Positions 46,036-56,546 of a stretch of DNA of 64,000 nt are shown here, piece by piece (the stretch's first letter is position 1; the number at the start of each line of letters is the position of its first letter). The position numbers and the translations under genes were made by a program. The notes under the pieces are model-generated. The model had not been told where the DNA came from and searched no databases. It saw only the letters and a program-made list of their open reading frames with translations. The DNA comes from Dermacentor variabilis (lineage: Eukaryota > Arthropoda > Arachnida > Ixodida > Ixodidae), in NCBI RefSeq assembly GCF_050947875.1, contig NC_134570.1:231865265-231929264 (forward strand), read 5' to 3'.

Positions 46036-48422
46036 TTAGTCCAGGGCTCCGCTGGCTCTTGCCATCTTCTCAGCTCTCTTTACCAGCTTGAGCTGGTCGT
46101 CGAGGGCCGAGCTGGACAGCAGTGCCTCCCATTGCTCACTCGTGTTTTTCGTGTCTGGGTGTTCTATGTTGTGCAGTGTGCACTCCCACGTAATGTGGTA
46201 TAGGGTTGATGTGGCACCACACAAAGGGCATTCGTCCCTGTAGGGTGTGGGGTGTATCCTATGTAATAAGTGTAAGTTCGAGTAAGTGCCTGTCTGGAGC
46301 CTACGCCAGGCAGCGGCATCTTCTGTCTTTAGATTTCGTTGGATGGTGGATATCGCAAGCGATGCCCTCTGTGGTAGTTCACGATGGCTGAATACTCGAG
46401 GTCGACAGGGTCCTGGTCTTCTGCAGCCGGCGTGATGAGTGCTCGGTTATGTACGAATCCTCGAGCTGCTCTGTCGGCCTGCAGGTTGCCCGTGATGCCA
46501 GTGTGGTCCGGTATCCTGATGATGGTTAGGGGGGTGAAATCCTCAGGGTCCTCCTTGAGTAGTCCGGCTAGGACTTGTGCAGCAGGTCTTCCAATTCTTC
46601 CCTGTAGGAATTTGCGGCAGGCCTGCTGGGAATCCGTGAGGACCGTCAGTGGTTGGTTTGCGTGTAGGCCCTCGCGGATGGCTAACGCGATGGCCAGCTC
46701 TTCGGCTTCCGTAATCGTACAGGGGCGGGTCGATGCAGCCGAGGTAACGGGGCCTCGATGGTCGCATGCCACTGCAAATGCGCCCTTGTTGTTCGTCCCA
46801 CACATGGCGGCGTCTGTAAAACTGGCCGTGGTATTGAACCTGAACGCTTTCTCCATGTACGGGGTCCTTGCTCTCCTCCTGCCGGAGTGTAGGTTAGGGT
46901 CCATGTTGCGTGGTATCAGGGCAACGTGAAACCTGTCCTGGACGTGACGAGGTATCAAGCAGGTTTTTTGGGTTCGTGTTGTTATTGCTGGGAAGTCCAA
47001 GGTTTGTAGGACCTGCCGGCCCGTGCGAGTCCGCGCAAGTCTGTTGTTTCTAGACGTAATGGGCTTCTGTCAGTTCGCTGAGGTTGTTGTGCAACCCTAG
47101 CGCCAATAATTTTTCAGTCGATGTACTCATCGGCAGGCAGAGAGCGGTCTTCAAAGCCATCCTTAAAAGTGTGTCGGCCGGCTTCGTCTCGGACTTTGTG
47201 AGGTGTAGTAAGGCAGGCTGTATGTAATTCTGCTCACCACCAGGCTACTGACCAGTCGGAGGGTGTAGCTGTCCTTCATGCCTTTGTTCTTGGATGTTGC
47301 GCGGGAGATCATGCGTGATATCCCCTTGACACTGATTTTGAGGAGTGTAAGGATGTGTGTGGCCCACTGGTTTGACTGCAGTCACATGACCAGCACCCTC
47401 AGCAATGGCTTCTCTGTTATGAGGCCCCCGTTGAGGCGTACCTCGAGTCTTCTTGTGGGGTCTGTGGTGACTGTGTGGTTACCCCGGCCTCGCCAGACTC
47501 GTAGGAGCTCAGATTTCTCGGCGGATCATTGTAGTCCCCGTTGGCTGACGTATTTCTGGATGATATTTGCTGCAGCTTGTAGCCGTTCTTCTTTTTCAAC
47601 GAGATACCCTGTTGTGGTCCAGAGTGTTATATCATTTGCGTAGATTGCGTGCCGACGACCTGATACGCCCTGCAGTTTGCTTGCGAGACCGATCATGGCG
47701 ACGTTGAATAGCGTGGGAGAGATTACAGCACTTCGTGGTGTGCCCTTGTTGGGAAGGTGGCACCCTGGAGTCTGGATCTCTCCCATCTTCAGCTCCGCCG
47801 TGCGGTGGCTCAGGAAGCTCTGAACATACTTGTACGTTCGCTCACCTCAGTTGGTGTTGGCCAGCCCTTCTAGGATTCCTTGGTGGCTGACGTTGTCGAA
47901 AGCCCCTTTGATGTCGATTGCTACGAGGACGTGTTCGCCGCTGCGGGAAACGTTACTGAGGACTTCTTCCTTTATTTGGAGTAGTACATCCTGTGTGGAC
48001 AGGCCTGCGCGGAAACCGAACATGGTGTCCGGCAAATGTTTGTTATCTTGCAAGTGTCTCTGTAGTCTCGTGTTTATAATTTTTTCGTACACCTTGCCAA
48101 GGCAGGACGTGAGCGATATGGGCCTGAGGTTTTCAATTGCCAATTTCTTGCCCGGTTCGGAGATCATGCTTATTCGTGCGTGTTTCCACATCGCCGGCAC
48201 CGTACCTTGTTCCCAGTGTTGGTTGAGAAAGACCGGTGGAGAAAGGTCAACACAAGACGACAATGTTGGTCGGGTACCGGGCTCTTGTAGGGCTATGACC
48301 ACAGGTGGCTTTGAGGAATGAGCGATAAATTGTGTCAGCAGCCCTTTCTTCCTCCGGTACCTACGGCAGTTCCATTGCCAAATTTCTAAGTTTTCTTTGA
48401 CTTGCCTGTATGGTCTTGGCAT
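46036..48422 (-). pseudogene. Element D ORF2, EN mostly deleted, RT and RNase H decayed
   Basis: The start NLEIWQWNCRRYRRKKGL and VVIALQEPGTRPTLSSCV is the endonuclease beginning; it jumps near 48245 into the RT (PVFLNQHWEQGTVPAMWKH) with the frame kept, so most of the endonuclease is deleted. RT: NLRPISLTSCLGKVYEK, LVAIDIKGAFDNVSHQG, GTPRSAVISPTLFN, HAIYANDITLWT (the first Asp of YADD is Asn). Frame changes follow. RNase H: AASFTDAAMCGT, EAEELAIALAI, VLTDSQQAC and LQADRAARG. The knuckle region CGATSTLYHITWEC has lost its first cysteine pair partner. Confidence 0.82.
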
Positions 48423-49112
48423 TGTTGGACGTTGTGGTCGGTGATGTTACGATTTGGTTCGGTGCTGCTACAGGTGTGGCCTTGCAAAGGTTCTGTCGTA
48501 GCGTCCTACGTAGTTTTATGGAGTGAAGCATGATCTTAAGCTTGCTGTCTACAGTGGCTTCCATGTGTTTTATTGCTGCATCTGTGTGTTGTATTGCAGT
48601 CTGTGTGATTTGTTCCAATTGGGCGCGTGTAGCGTCCATGAAGGCTCGCATCTGGGTGCGGATGGCATCGACATGGGTTTGTAGGTCAATGATGTCCTTG
48701 TGTGGAGCCATATCTTGTGGTATTTGTGTGAGCTGTAACACTTGTTGTCTGAGTTGTCTGTGTTCTTGTGTGGGTGTTTGTATCTGTGCGCGCATGGCCG
48801 CGAGTTCCTGTTCCAATTTTACAGATGGTGGCGTCTGTGGTTTTTTATACGAATGAGAGGCTACTGCTGCCCAGCTTACTTCGTGTTCTTTGGTGGTAGT
48901 CCTCTTGAGTGAGGCCTCCTTGGTTTTTCGGTGGTGTTGCTGGGGCCCCTTATCTTTGAGTGGCGCGCTGGCTCGTGCTGCCTGCTGCCCTTGTTTGGGC
49001 GTCTACCGAGATCGCCGTCTGGGCGACCGAAAGTGAGACCGGGGGCGAGAGCAGGAGCGGGAGCTCGGGTTGGAACCGGACCGGGATCCGTATATTCTCG
49101 GAGACTCCGATT
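48361..49112 (-). pseudogene. Element D ORF1, C-terminal part
   Basis: An arginine-serine-rich stretch (SRSCSRPRSHFRSPRRRSR, about 49040) with a TAG, then KPQTPPSVKLEQELAAMRAQ and a long helical, probably coiled-coil tail (TRAQLEQITQTAIQHTDAAI). It ends at about 48361 overlapping the ORF2 start by about 60 bp. The upstream part lies at 53964-55338. Confidence 0.75.
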
Positions 49113-49648
49113 CACGCAGTGGCAGCAGTGGACGGCAGACTTAACGCGTTCTTACAAAATTCTACGCTTGTTCACAGGAAGCCACTGGGATATCACGAAA
49201 GCCTTGGGATATCATCGGAGCTGCGCCTGCACGCCTGGCTGACAGCCGAAGAATCATCGTGCCGATCTTCGCATCGATAACTGCGGACAAGCCACGTGAC
49301 CGCACTCTGGCTACAAAAAGACGGACACCACCGGCTGTGCTGGCATTCACGCAGTGGCAGCAGTGGACGGCAGACTTAACGCGTTCTTACAAAATTCTAC
49401 GCTTGTTCACAGGAAGCCACTGGGATATCACGAAAGCCTTGGGATATCATCGGAGCTGCGCCTGCACGACTGGCTGACAGCCGAAGAATCATCGTGCCGA
49501 TCTTCGCATCGATAACTGCGGACAAGCCACGTGACCGCACTCTGGCTACAAAAAGACGGACACCACCGGCTGTGCTGGCATTCACGCAGTGGCAGCAGTG
49601 GATGGCAGACTTAACGCGTTCTTACAAAATTCTACGCTTGTTCACAGG
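49113..49648 (+). repeat. 235-bp tandem repeats in the 5' UTR of element G
   Basis: Units start at 49113, 49348 and 49583 (the last only about 66 bp). The two full units differ at one or two bases (for example gcctggctg versus gactggctg). They resemble promoter monomers of some LINEs in position and number; promoter activity is not shown. Confidence 0.92.
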
Positions 49649-49749
49649 TTGGTGGTACTTTTAGTCTCTCTTGTAAGGACTGTAGATCTGGTTGTATCCA
49701 CTGCTGCCACAGTGAGGTGTTTATTAGAGCATTCTTAGTGATCTCGGTT

Positions 49750-50679
49750 ATGGAGGAAAAAGAGTGTTTGACATGTCATAGTGTGTTGCCTGAAGATGGC
49801 ATGTACATAACATGCACTGGTTGCAAGTACTCGTACCATCTAGGTAAATGCTCGGGGGTGAAAACATCCAATTTCCGTGCCAAGGGTGACTCACTAAAAT
49901 CTAGCTGGAACTGTGCAACATGTGAACTTGGAAAAAAAAGATGTGGAAATACCGTGACACCAACAGAAGATTCAAACATTCAGAAGAGATTGAAAGAGCT
50001 AGATGAAAAGATAACCCTCATGCTTCCCCTCGTCACTAAAGTTGACAATCTGACACAACTATTGAAAAAAGTCAGTGACATTGAAACATCGATACAGCAC
50101 CTTTCCGACAAATATGATACAACATTAAGGAAATTAGACAAGCAAAACTCTGACATTGCAGTCTTGAAAAGAAGGGTCGAGGCCGTAGAATCGGGAACGT
50201 CCGCAAGCACAAGGGAAGTCAAACTGCAGCTGAATGAGCTGGAACAGTACAGTCGCAGGCAAAACATGGAAGTACATGGCCTTATAGTGGAGGAACACGA
50301 AGACCTGCTCGCGAAAATGAATGATCTTGCATGCAAACTTCAGCTCCCGCTGCTTGAGAACGGTAACCTTGATGCGCTTCATAGGCTACCTGCACGAAAG
50401 GGAAAGAAGCCTATCCTTCTTGCTCGGTTTTCATCCGTCCTACATAAGGAAGAGTGGATGCGCAATCGCTCGCGCCTTGAGAATGAAGCACCAAACGTGA
50501 AATTTTTGGACAACCTGACACCTTTCAACAAACGCCTTCTCTGGCTAGCAAGTGGAAAAGGCAGGGAAAAGAACTATCGGTTTGTGTGGCAAAAGAATGG
50601 TCACATATTTGCACGAAAAACTGAGGGCGCCAACGCGATTCGCATCCGCGATGAAAGTGACATTGATAACATGATATGA
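49750..50679 (+). CDS. Element G ORF1 (PHD finger and coiled coil)
   Basis: The first good ATG gives MEEKECLTCHSVLPEDG. A PHD-type C4HC3 finger covers residues 6-60: CLTC, CTGC, YHLGKC and WNCATC. A coiled coil follows (about 85-180), then QYSRRQNMEVHGLIVEEHED, a domain shared with J and K, and FARKTEGANAIRIRDES at the end. PHD fingers in ORF1 are known from CR1-type LINEs. The frame is fully open, 309 aa, 32 bp ahead of ORF2. It would bind element RNA and perhaps chromatin. Confidence 0.88.
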   Translation: MEEKECLTCHSVLPEDGMYITCTGCKYSYHLGKCSGVKTSNFRAKGDSLKSSWNCATCELGKKRCGNTVTPTEDSNIQKRLKELDEKITLMLPLVTKVDNLTQLLKKVSDIETSIQHLSDKYDTTLRKLDKQNSDIAVLKRRVEAVESGTSASTREVKLQLNELEQYSRRQNMEVHGLIVEEHEDLLAKMNDLACKLQLPLLENGNLDALHRLPARKGKKPILLARFSSVLHKEEWMRNRSRLENEAPNVKFLDNLTPFNKRLLWLASGKGREKNYRFVWQKNGHIFARKTEGANAIRIRDESDIDNMI

Positions 50680-50711
50680 TGTGCTATTTAGATAGTGTAT
50701 ATCTAGTGTGA

Positions 50712-53577
50712 ATGATAGTTCAAATGGAGAACAGTCCTTATCACGATGTTAACTCTTTTAAATGTATGAAGGTTTCAAAATCCGGATGCTTTTCCTTTTA
50801 TCATCTGAATGCATGCAGTTTAAGAAACAAAGAAGAAGAAATTGATATTTTTTTGTCGTCATTGAACCATGAATTTGATGCGCTGGCTTTCACTGAAACC
50901 TGGTATACTGAATCGAATGATGTTGTTCGCTTTCCTGGTTATAGGTGTGAAGCGCTGTTTAGGAAAGCCAAAAAAGGGGGAGGTGTAGCTTTGTACATTA
51001 AAAACAGTTTTTCTTACGAAATAATGCCACAGTGCACAGTTTTCAGCCCTTCGTACGAATCGCTTTTTATTCAGACAAATGCATTCATCTTTGGCGTAAT
51101 TTATCGGCCACCTTCTGCGTCTCTTCAAGAGTTCTTCAACTTTTTAGAAATAGTATTGGGCGACCTCTCCTTACAAAGTAGGCCTGTCGTAATAATGGGT
51201 GATTTTAATATTAACCTACTAGAAACGTCAAATTCTGTCAATGAATTTGTTGATATGATGTTGGCCGACGGCTTTTCCAATATAATCACAACGCCTACTC
51301 GTATCACAAGCTCCAGCGAAACACTTATTGATCTATGCCTAACAAACAGTGATATTGGTGGTACCACGGCAGGAGTACTCCTGAGCGACATCAGTGATCA
51401 CCTGTCAACCTTCTGCTTTATGGAAAGGTCAAATAAACAAACATTCGAACATACTTACCCGCCAAATAGTTACCGTGTTATAAACCAAAGCAAAATTGAA
51501 TACTTTCGTCAAATCGTCTACTCTGTTGACTGGAGCCAATTACAGCGTGATGAAGATCCTAATATTTTATACAACAAATTCTTGCACAAACTGACAGAGT
51601 TGTATGAATGCGCTTTCCCAGTTGTAACAATAGCAAAGTGTAGAAAAGGCAGGAAGCCTTGGATTACACGAGACCTGCTCAGGCGAATCAAGGCACGAAA
51701 TAGGCTTTTCTCCAAGTTTATAAAATCTAAAGACTTGACAGTTTTGAAAGAGTATAAAAAAGTTAGAAATCAATTAGGTGCAGATATAAAGAAATCTAGA
51801 ATTCAATACTACGCTCATAAATTTTCACATATCTCCTTTGACCCTCAAAAAACGTGGCGTACAGTCAAAGATCTTCTACAGAAATCAGAAACAAATATAC
51901 CTACACAAATGACAATTGGAGGAACGGTTCTGAGTGGTAAAGATCTTGCCAACGAGTTCAACAGACATTTTTTGGCATTTGGAGATTTTCCTGCCGGAAC
52001 GCCCAGTAATACTGGAAAATACATGGAACATAATCTTCAGCACAGCCTTTTCTTATATCCAGCTACTCCTGCAGAGATTAATGATATTATATTAGGTTTC
52101 AAGAATAACTGTTCTTGCGGTTTTGATGGCATAAAGGTAGCACCAATTAAAGCAATTGCTGACCTAATAGTTAATCTACTTTGTCATATAACAAATCAAA
52201 TCTTGACAACAGGTATTTTTCCCGAAAAAATGAAGATGGCAAGAGTTGCTGTTTTGTTTAAAGGCGGTGCTGCCAATATAATTGGTAATTATAGACCTAT
52301 ATCAGTTCTACCGTTGTTTTCCAAAATAGTAGAAAAAGTGATTAATACACGGATTACTACCTATCTTAACAAACACAAGTTAATCTCTCCCAGCCAGTAC
52401 GGATTTCAGAGAAAGAAATCAACTGAATCTGCATTGCTCAGTATTAAGGATAAACTTATTAACAAGATAGAAAATCAATTGTACACATTAGGTGTTTTTC
52501 TAGATTTCAGCAAAGCGTTTGATTCTATTAAACATAATATACTTCTTAGCAAACTACCGTATTATGGAATACGAGGCACTTCACTTAAATTATTGCAAAA
52601 CTACCTTTCCGGTCGTTCCCAGTATGTTGTTATTAATAATGCTACGTCTAATTCTGAGCTAATAAAATTTGGGGTTCCTCAGGGGTCAATCCTAGGACCT
52701 ACTCTGTTTCTTTTATACATCAATGACATGGTATCTATCCCACAAACCCCTTCTATTATCCTTTACGCTGACGACACAAGTGTATTTTTTTCTTGTGAAA
52801 ATCTAGGTTCCTTAATCCCCCGTGTAAACTTATGGCTTAAGAATCTATCTGACTGGCTTGTTACAAATAAACTCTCATTAAATGTTGACAAAACTAAGTA
52901 CCACTATTAACAGACCTGTTTATATTAATAATGATGTGGCATTCGAGTCGCGACCGCTAAAGAAGGTAGCACAAATTAAATTTTTAGGTGTTCAGTTTCA
53001 TGAAAAACTTCGTTGGTCTTGCCATATTCACTATATTAAGCGTAATATTGCACACTGTATTGGTATGCTTAATAAGTTTCGCTTATTGTTGCCTCGTTAT
53101 ATTCGACGTCAACTGTATTTTAATACCGTTCACTCGCGACTGCATTACTGCCTGCTTGTCTGGGGCACCACTACTAGGTCTAACATGGAAAGCCTCCATC
53201 GATTACAGAAAAAAAGTGTGCGCTTTATTGAAAATCTACCACAACGTGAATCAACATCTGTATATTTTTCGCAGAATCGCATCCTGGACATTGAATCACT
53301 ATACAAACTGCGACTATCAGAGCTTGCATATTCAGATTTCAAAATTGATCAACAACTTTTCTCTTTGAGGTATACCAAACATGAATCCCACTACGAGTTT
53401 AGGAGAACCAACTTCACCAAGTTTAAATGCAGGACGAATTACGGGACACAACTGTTAAATTGGCAAATTCCTAATGTGTTAAACCTTTATCCTGCTCTGA
53501 TAGACTTTATGGAAAACTGTTCCTCTTTGCCTGCTTTCCGAAGCCAGGCAAAGAGATTTTTCTTAAATCGTGTATAA
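50712..53577 (+). pseudogene. Element G ORF2 (endonuclease-RT), one frameshift
   Basis: Endonuclease: FYHLNACSLRNKEEEIDIFL, ALAFTETWYTE, RKAKKGGGVALYIK, VIMGDFNINLLE and LLSDISDHLSTFCF. RT: FKNNCSCGFDGIKVAPIKAI, IIGNYRPISVLPLFSKIVE, YGFQRKKSTESALLSIKD, FLDFSKAFDSIKHNILL, GVPQGSILGPTLFLLYIND and IILYADDTSVFFSC. A small indel between about 52885 and 52910 shifts the frame; the thumb then continues as IKFLGVQFHEKLRWSCHI to AFRSQAKRFFLNRV. All catalytic residues look present. ORF1 plus ORF2 fit full-length CR1. Confidence 0.9.
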
Positions 53578-53963
53578 ACCAGTTAGAAATTTGTTTCCTT
53601 TGTTCTTTCTTGTCAAGTGAACATATTTGTCATGTGAACATTTTTTTTGTCGTATGGGAGATGCAGTTAGGATTCCTTGCTTTGTTTTTTCTTTTCTTAG
53701 TCAAGTGAACATGTTTCTAGGTATTATACATAATTAATTAGATTGATTTGAATGTACAGTGTATGTATATTGCTTTATGTGAATTGTTATATTCTTCCCG
53801 CAAAAAAAAAAAATTGTACTTCGCAACTTACCATGTCGAAACTGTGCCTGCGTGAATTCAGGGTGTCTAGGGCCTAGTCAGGTGACCACGTGTGTCACCT
53901 TTAGCCCTCTTCACCCGGACAACTGTATATTGTCTAAATTTCAATAAAGTCAAAGTCAAAGTC
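53578..53963 (+). other. 3' UTR and tail of element G
   Basis: AT-rich, with ggtgaccacgtgtgtcacc (an imperfect palindrome at 53881-53899) shortly before the terminal AAAGTC repeats. Confidence 0.6.
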
Positions 53964-55338
53964 GAAGTTGGAGTCTTTCCGCTCGGAGCTGAACCATCGC
54001 GGGCGAAGGTCAGCCGCCTTGGTCGACTGAGTGACCGGGCGGGGCTGTCGTTGGGCTTTGGGTGTGGTGGTGGAAGCAGGCTTCCATCTGGGTGGAATGC
54101 GCTAAAACTTGTTGTTGCACCCTGTTGCGGCCGTGAGATGGGCCCCTCCGCACAGGGTGCACTTCGGAACACAAGCGTGTCTGGCGTCATGGGTAATGTT
54201 GTTGCAAACATTGCACGCACGAACCGTTAGGTTGGGGCAGACGTCTGGTCGGTGTCCGGCGATTCTACAGATGAAGCAGAACTGCATTGTCGGCTGGTAG
54301 ACTCGGCAAGGCATCTCCCCTCCGTAATAGTACACAAATCTAGGCACCTGGGGTCCCTCGAAGGGGAGTAGGGCTGTGTGGAATTGTCCGAGCATACGGG
54401 CCCGCACGATGCGGACTCCATGTGTGCGGACCCGAAGATTCGCCATAAGCTCTGCCTCGCCGGTGCCTGCGTTGATGCCGTGTACGACACCTTTAAGCAG
54501 GCCCTCGGGTGTTTATAGATACACCTTCACAGGATGTGATCGTCCGTGAAAGGTGAGGCTTTTAATTTTCACGACGGTGACCGCCGTGGCCTCGTGAGGG
54601 GTGCTCACGATGACGATGTTCGAGCCGTGTCGCAGGCGGACGATGAATTCATCCCACTTGCAGGTCGGCGCACCTCCGGTGGCTTGGACGATCGCCTTGG
54701 CCACTTGGTGGTTCTGTAGTTTTCGAGCCATGAGGCCCGGGGTCGGGCGGATAATGATTTTCATGTCAGTTCGCGGGAGTGGAGGCGCGCGTCGGCGAGG
54801 CCTGCTCCTTGCAGCCGCGTCTTCAGAATAGGTGTTCCGACTCCGAACTCTCCGCAGGTAGCTTGCAACGTGGCTTTCGCGGCGGCGGCTAGCGCCTGGG
54901 TTAGAGCTAGCCCTAACTGTATGGTTTTCGATGGCGCGGTTTGCCCGACTGGGTCTTGATCACCAGTGGATTGCTGCTTTTGCAGACGGCGTTTCCAATG
55001 GAGGGAAACCCTCGGGTGTTTATAGATACAATATAGATACGTCGGTGGGCAATGATGCCTGGGTTTTCCGCGATCTGGGTTCCGGGTTTGGTCACCCCCA
55101 CAGCTCACCCTAGACACGATGGCTGCTTGCAGGTCTCCGAGCTCCCGCGCGCCAGCGTTCGGCGTTAGGGCTAACCCTAACGTCGGCGTGGCCGAACTAA
55201 TAGGGCTCTCGTTGTTCTTAAAACTGCGGCTCACCGAAGTTTCCGCTGATACCAGTGGTACCAGGAGATTTTGGGCGCTTTGAAAATTTGAAATCACGGA
55301 GCCGATGCAAAGCACGTCTGCACGCTTCGAGCTTCTTC
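53964..55338 (-). pseudogene. Element D ORF1, N-terminal and zinc-knuckle part
   Basis: Minus strand: PTPGLMARKLQNHQVAKAIV and FIVRLRHGSNIVIVSTPHEA (a gag-like domain), a TAA at 54513, EAELMANLRVRTHGVRIVRA, then three zinc knuckles: CFICRIAGHRPDVC, CNVCNNITHDARHAC and CTLCGGAHLTAATGC. A TAG follows GCNNKF, and WKPASTTTPKAQRQPRP leads into the RS-rich part at 49112 beyond element G. The frame is otherwise kept. Three knuckles in ORF1 are typical of RNase H-type LINEs. The region 54761-55338 is 5' UTR or N-terminus and is less clear. Confidence 0.78.
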
Positions 55339-55350
55339 GGGAATACATCT

Positions 55351-55941
55351 ACATAGGACAGGTAGGGACTGCGGATCCCGATCATGAGACTGAAATAATC
55401 AGAAGAATAAGAATTGGCTGGGGTGCGTTTGGCAGGCATTCACAGATAATGAACAGCAGGTTGCCATTATCCCTCAAGAGAAAAGTATATAACAGCTGTG
55501 TCTTACCAGTACTCACATACTGGGCACAAACCTCGTGGCTTACGAAAAGGGTTCTACTGAAATTGAGAACGACGCAACGAGCTATGGAAAGAAGAATGAT
55601 AGGTGTAACCTTAAGGGATAAGAAAAAAGCAGATTAGGTGAGGGAACAAACCAGAGTTAATGATATTTTAGTTGAAATCAACAAAAAGAAATGGGGCATG
55701 GGCAGGACATGTAATGAGGAGGGAAGATAGCCTATGGTCATTCAGGGTTACGGACTGGATTCCAAGGGAAGAGACGCGTAGCAGGGGGCGGCAGAAAGTT
55801 AGGTGGGCGGATGAGATTAAGAAGTTATCAGGGACAACATGGCCACAATTACTACATGACCAGGGCAGTTGGAGAAGTATGGGATAGGCCTTTGCCCTGC
55901 AGTGAGCGTAACCAGGCTGATGGTGATGATTATTATTATGA
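55351..55941 (+). pseudogene. RTE element F2, segment 2 (RT C-terminus and tail)
   Basis: Directly after the second target copy it reads IGQVGTADPDHETEIIRRIR, GWGAFGRHSQIMNSRLPLSL and KVYNSCVLPVLTYWAQT, the continuation of F2 at 45903. A stop near 55635 and a shift near 55690 precede WIPREETRSRGRQKVRWADE. The end aggcctttgccctgcagtg and a decayed (GAT)n tail finish at 55941, next to the target caat of F1. Confidence 0.88.
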
Positions 55942-56091
55942 CAATATGGGGCAGGAACTTGGAGACCGACAAAGAAACGCGAAAACAAGTTAAGGACCGC
56001 TCAAAGAGCGATGGAAGGAAGAATGTTAGGGTAACGTTAAGAGATGGAAGAGAGCGGTGTGGATCACAGAGCAAACGGGCATAGCCGACAT
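55942..56091 (+). pseudogene. RTE element F1, segment 3
   Basis: Frames jump, but WRPTKKRENKLRTAQRAMEG and EQTGIADIV are clear, the RTE block that follows the thumb at 44441. Both ends are insertion targets: caat for F2 on the left, acat for gypsy C on the right. Confidence 0.75.
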
Positions 56092-56246
56092 TGTCAGTGA
56101 TATTGATACGGAACAGCCGCCACAGTGTGGCTGCGCTGAGGAGAAGGAAGACGACGTGGCCACCGCTTGATATAGCGTCGCCATCATTGCCACCGCTTGT
56201 CTACGTGTAAATATATTGTAGACTCGTACGTCAGCTACACGTAACA
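56092..56246 (+). repeat. 5' LTR of gypsy C
   Basis: Starts TGTCAGTG, ends CACGTAACA, directly before the PBS region. Only its last nine bases recur at the right end (59029-59037), so the left border is inferred from the loss of F1 sequence and the TG. Confidence 0.6.
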
Positions 56247-56252
56247 TTAATT

Positions 56253-56261
56253 TGGTGGAGG
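56253..56261 (+). promoter_or_regulatory. Primer binding site of gypsy C
   Basis: TGGTGGAGG six bases after the LTR end, as in gypsy A and H. Confidence 0.7.
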
Positions 56262-56270
56262 GGCGGGGTT

Positions 56271-56546
56271 TGTTTTAACTGCCGACGCATTGGACATGTC
56301 GCTCGCCACTGCCGCAGCCGCTGGACTTCCCCCACACGCTATTCTCCTAATTACCACCCTCGCCCCTCTAGTGCGTCCTTTTCCTTCGCCCCTTCTATGC
56401 CCACCCCATCATCTGACCCTGCGACGCCTTTGACACGACCCCGCTACTCCCACTCGCCTTCTCCCTCCCGTCGTCAATCTCGCTCGCCCCCGTCTCGCCG
56501 TGCTCCTTCTCCGACCTACTCGCCGCACCCCCGCCCGGAAAACTAG
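56271..56546 (+). pseudogene. Gypsy C gag, C-terminal remnant
   Basis: It starts with the zinc knuckle CFNCRRIGHVARHC and a Pro/Ser/Arg-rich tail (PSPSRRQSRSPPSRRAPSP), ending PEN-TAG. The capsid part is missing: the knuckle follows nine bases after the PBS, so a deletion removed the N-terminal gag. Confidence 0.85.
56537..56546 (+). promoter_or_regulatory. Putative -1 frameshift site GGAAAAC-TAG of gypsy C
   Basis: Gag reads CCG GAA AAC TAG. In the -1 frame GGA AAA CTA the sequence stays open as KLDSAASGGEDAKTTLAQ into the protease. Same heptamer and same stop as in gypsy A. Confidence 0.7.

Larger units (their letters stand above)
49113..53963 (+). mobile_element. CR1 retrotransposon G, nearly intact, with tandem 5' repeats
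   Basis: Layout: two and a quarter 235-bp direct repeats, 5' UTR, ORF1 (309 aa, open), ORF2 (endonuclease and RT, one frameshift), AT-rich 3' UTR, and the tail aataaagtcaaagtcaaagtc. It lies in ORF1 of element D, which continues on both sides. No clear target duplication. It is the youngest LINE of the nest by position and has the fewest defects. Confidence 0.9.
45904..55338 (-). mobile_element. I-like retrotransposon D, inserted in F2 and itself interrupted
   Basis: The 12 bases gggaatacatct occur at 45892-45903 and 55339-55350 and flank the 9435-bp insertion. On the minus strand the element runs from 55338 (5') through ORF1, is broken by CR1 element G (49113-53963), then ORF1 C-terminus, ORF2 with an internal deletion, and a 3' end of AATAAATTTGATC plus (TATC)n. 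Without G it is about 4.6 kb. Confidence 0.88.

Noticed and set aside
48876..49280. Open frames antisense or parallel to the ORF1 of D and the G repeats
   Set aside because: Shadows caused by GC-rich RS codons and the tandem unit.
49113..49648. CRISPR-like array
   Set aside because: Units are 235 bp, contiguous and without spacers; they form the 5' UTR of a LINE.
49113..53963. Target duplication around element G
   Set aside because: Left ggagactccga and right gaagttggagtc share only short words; no convincing direct repeat.
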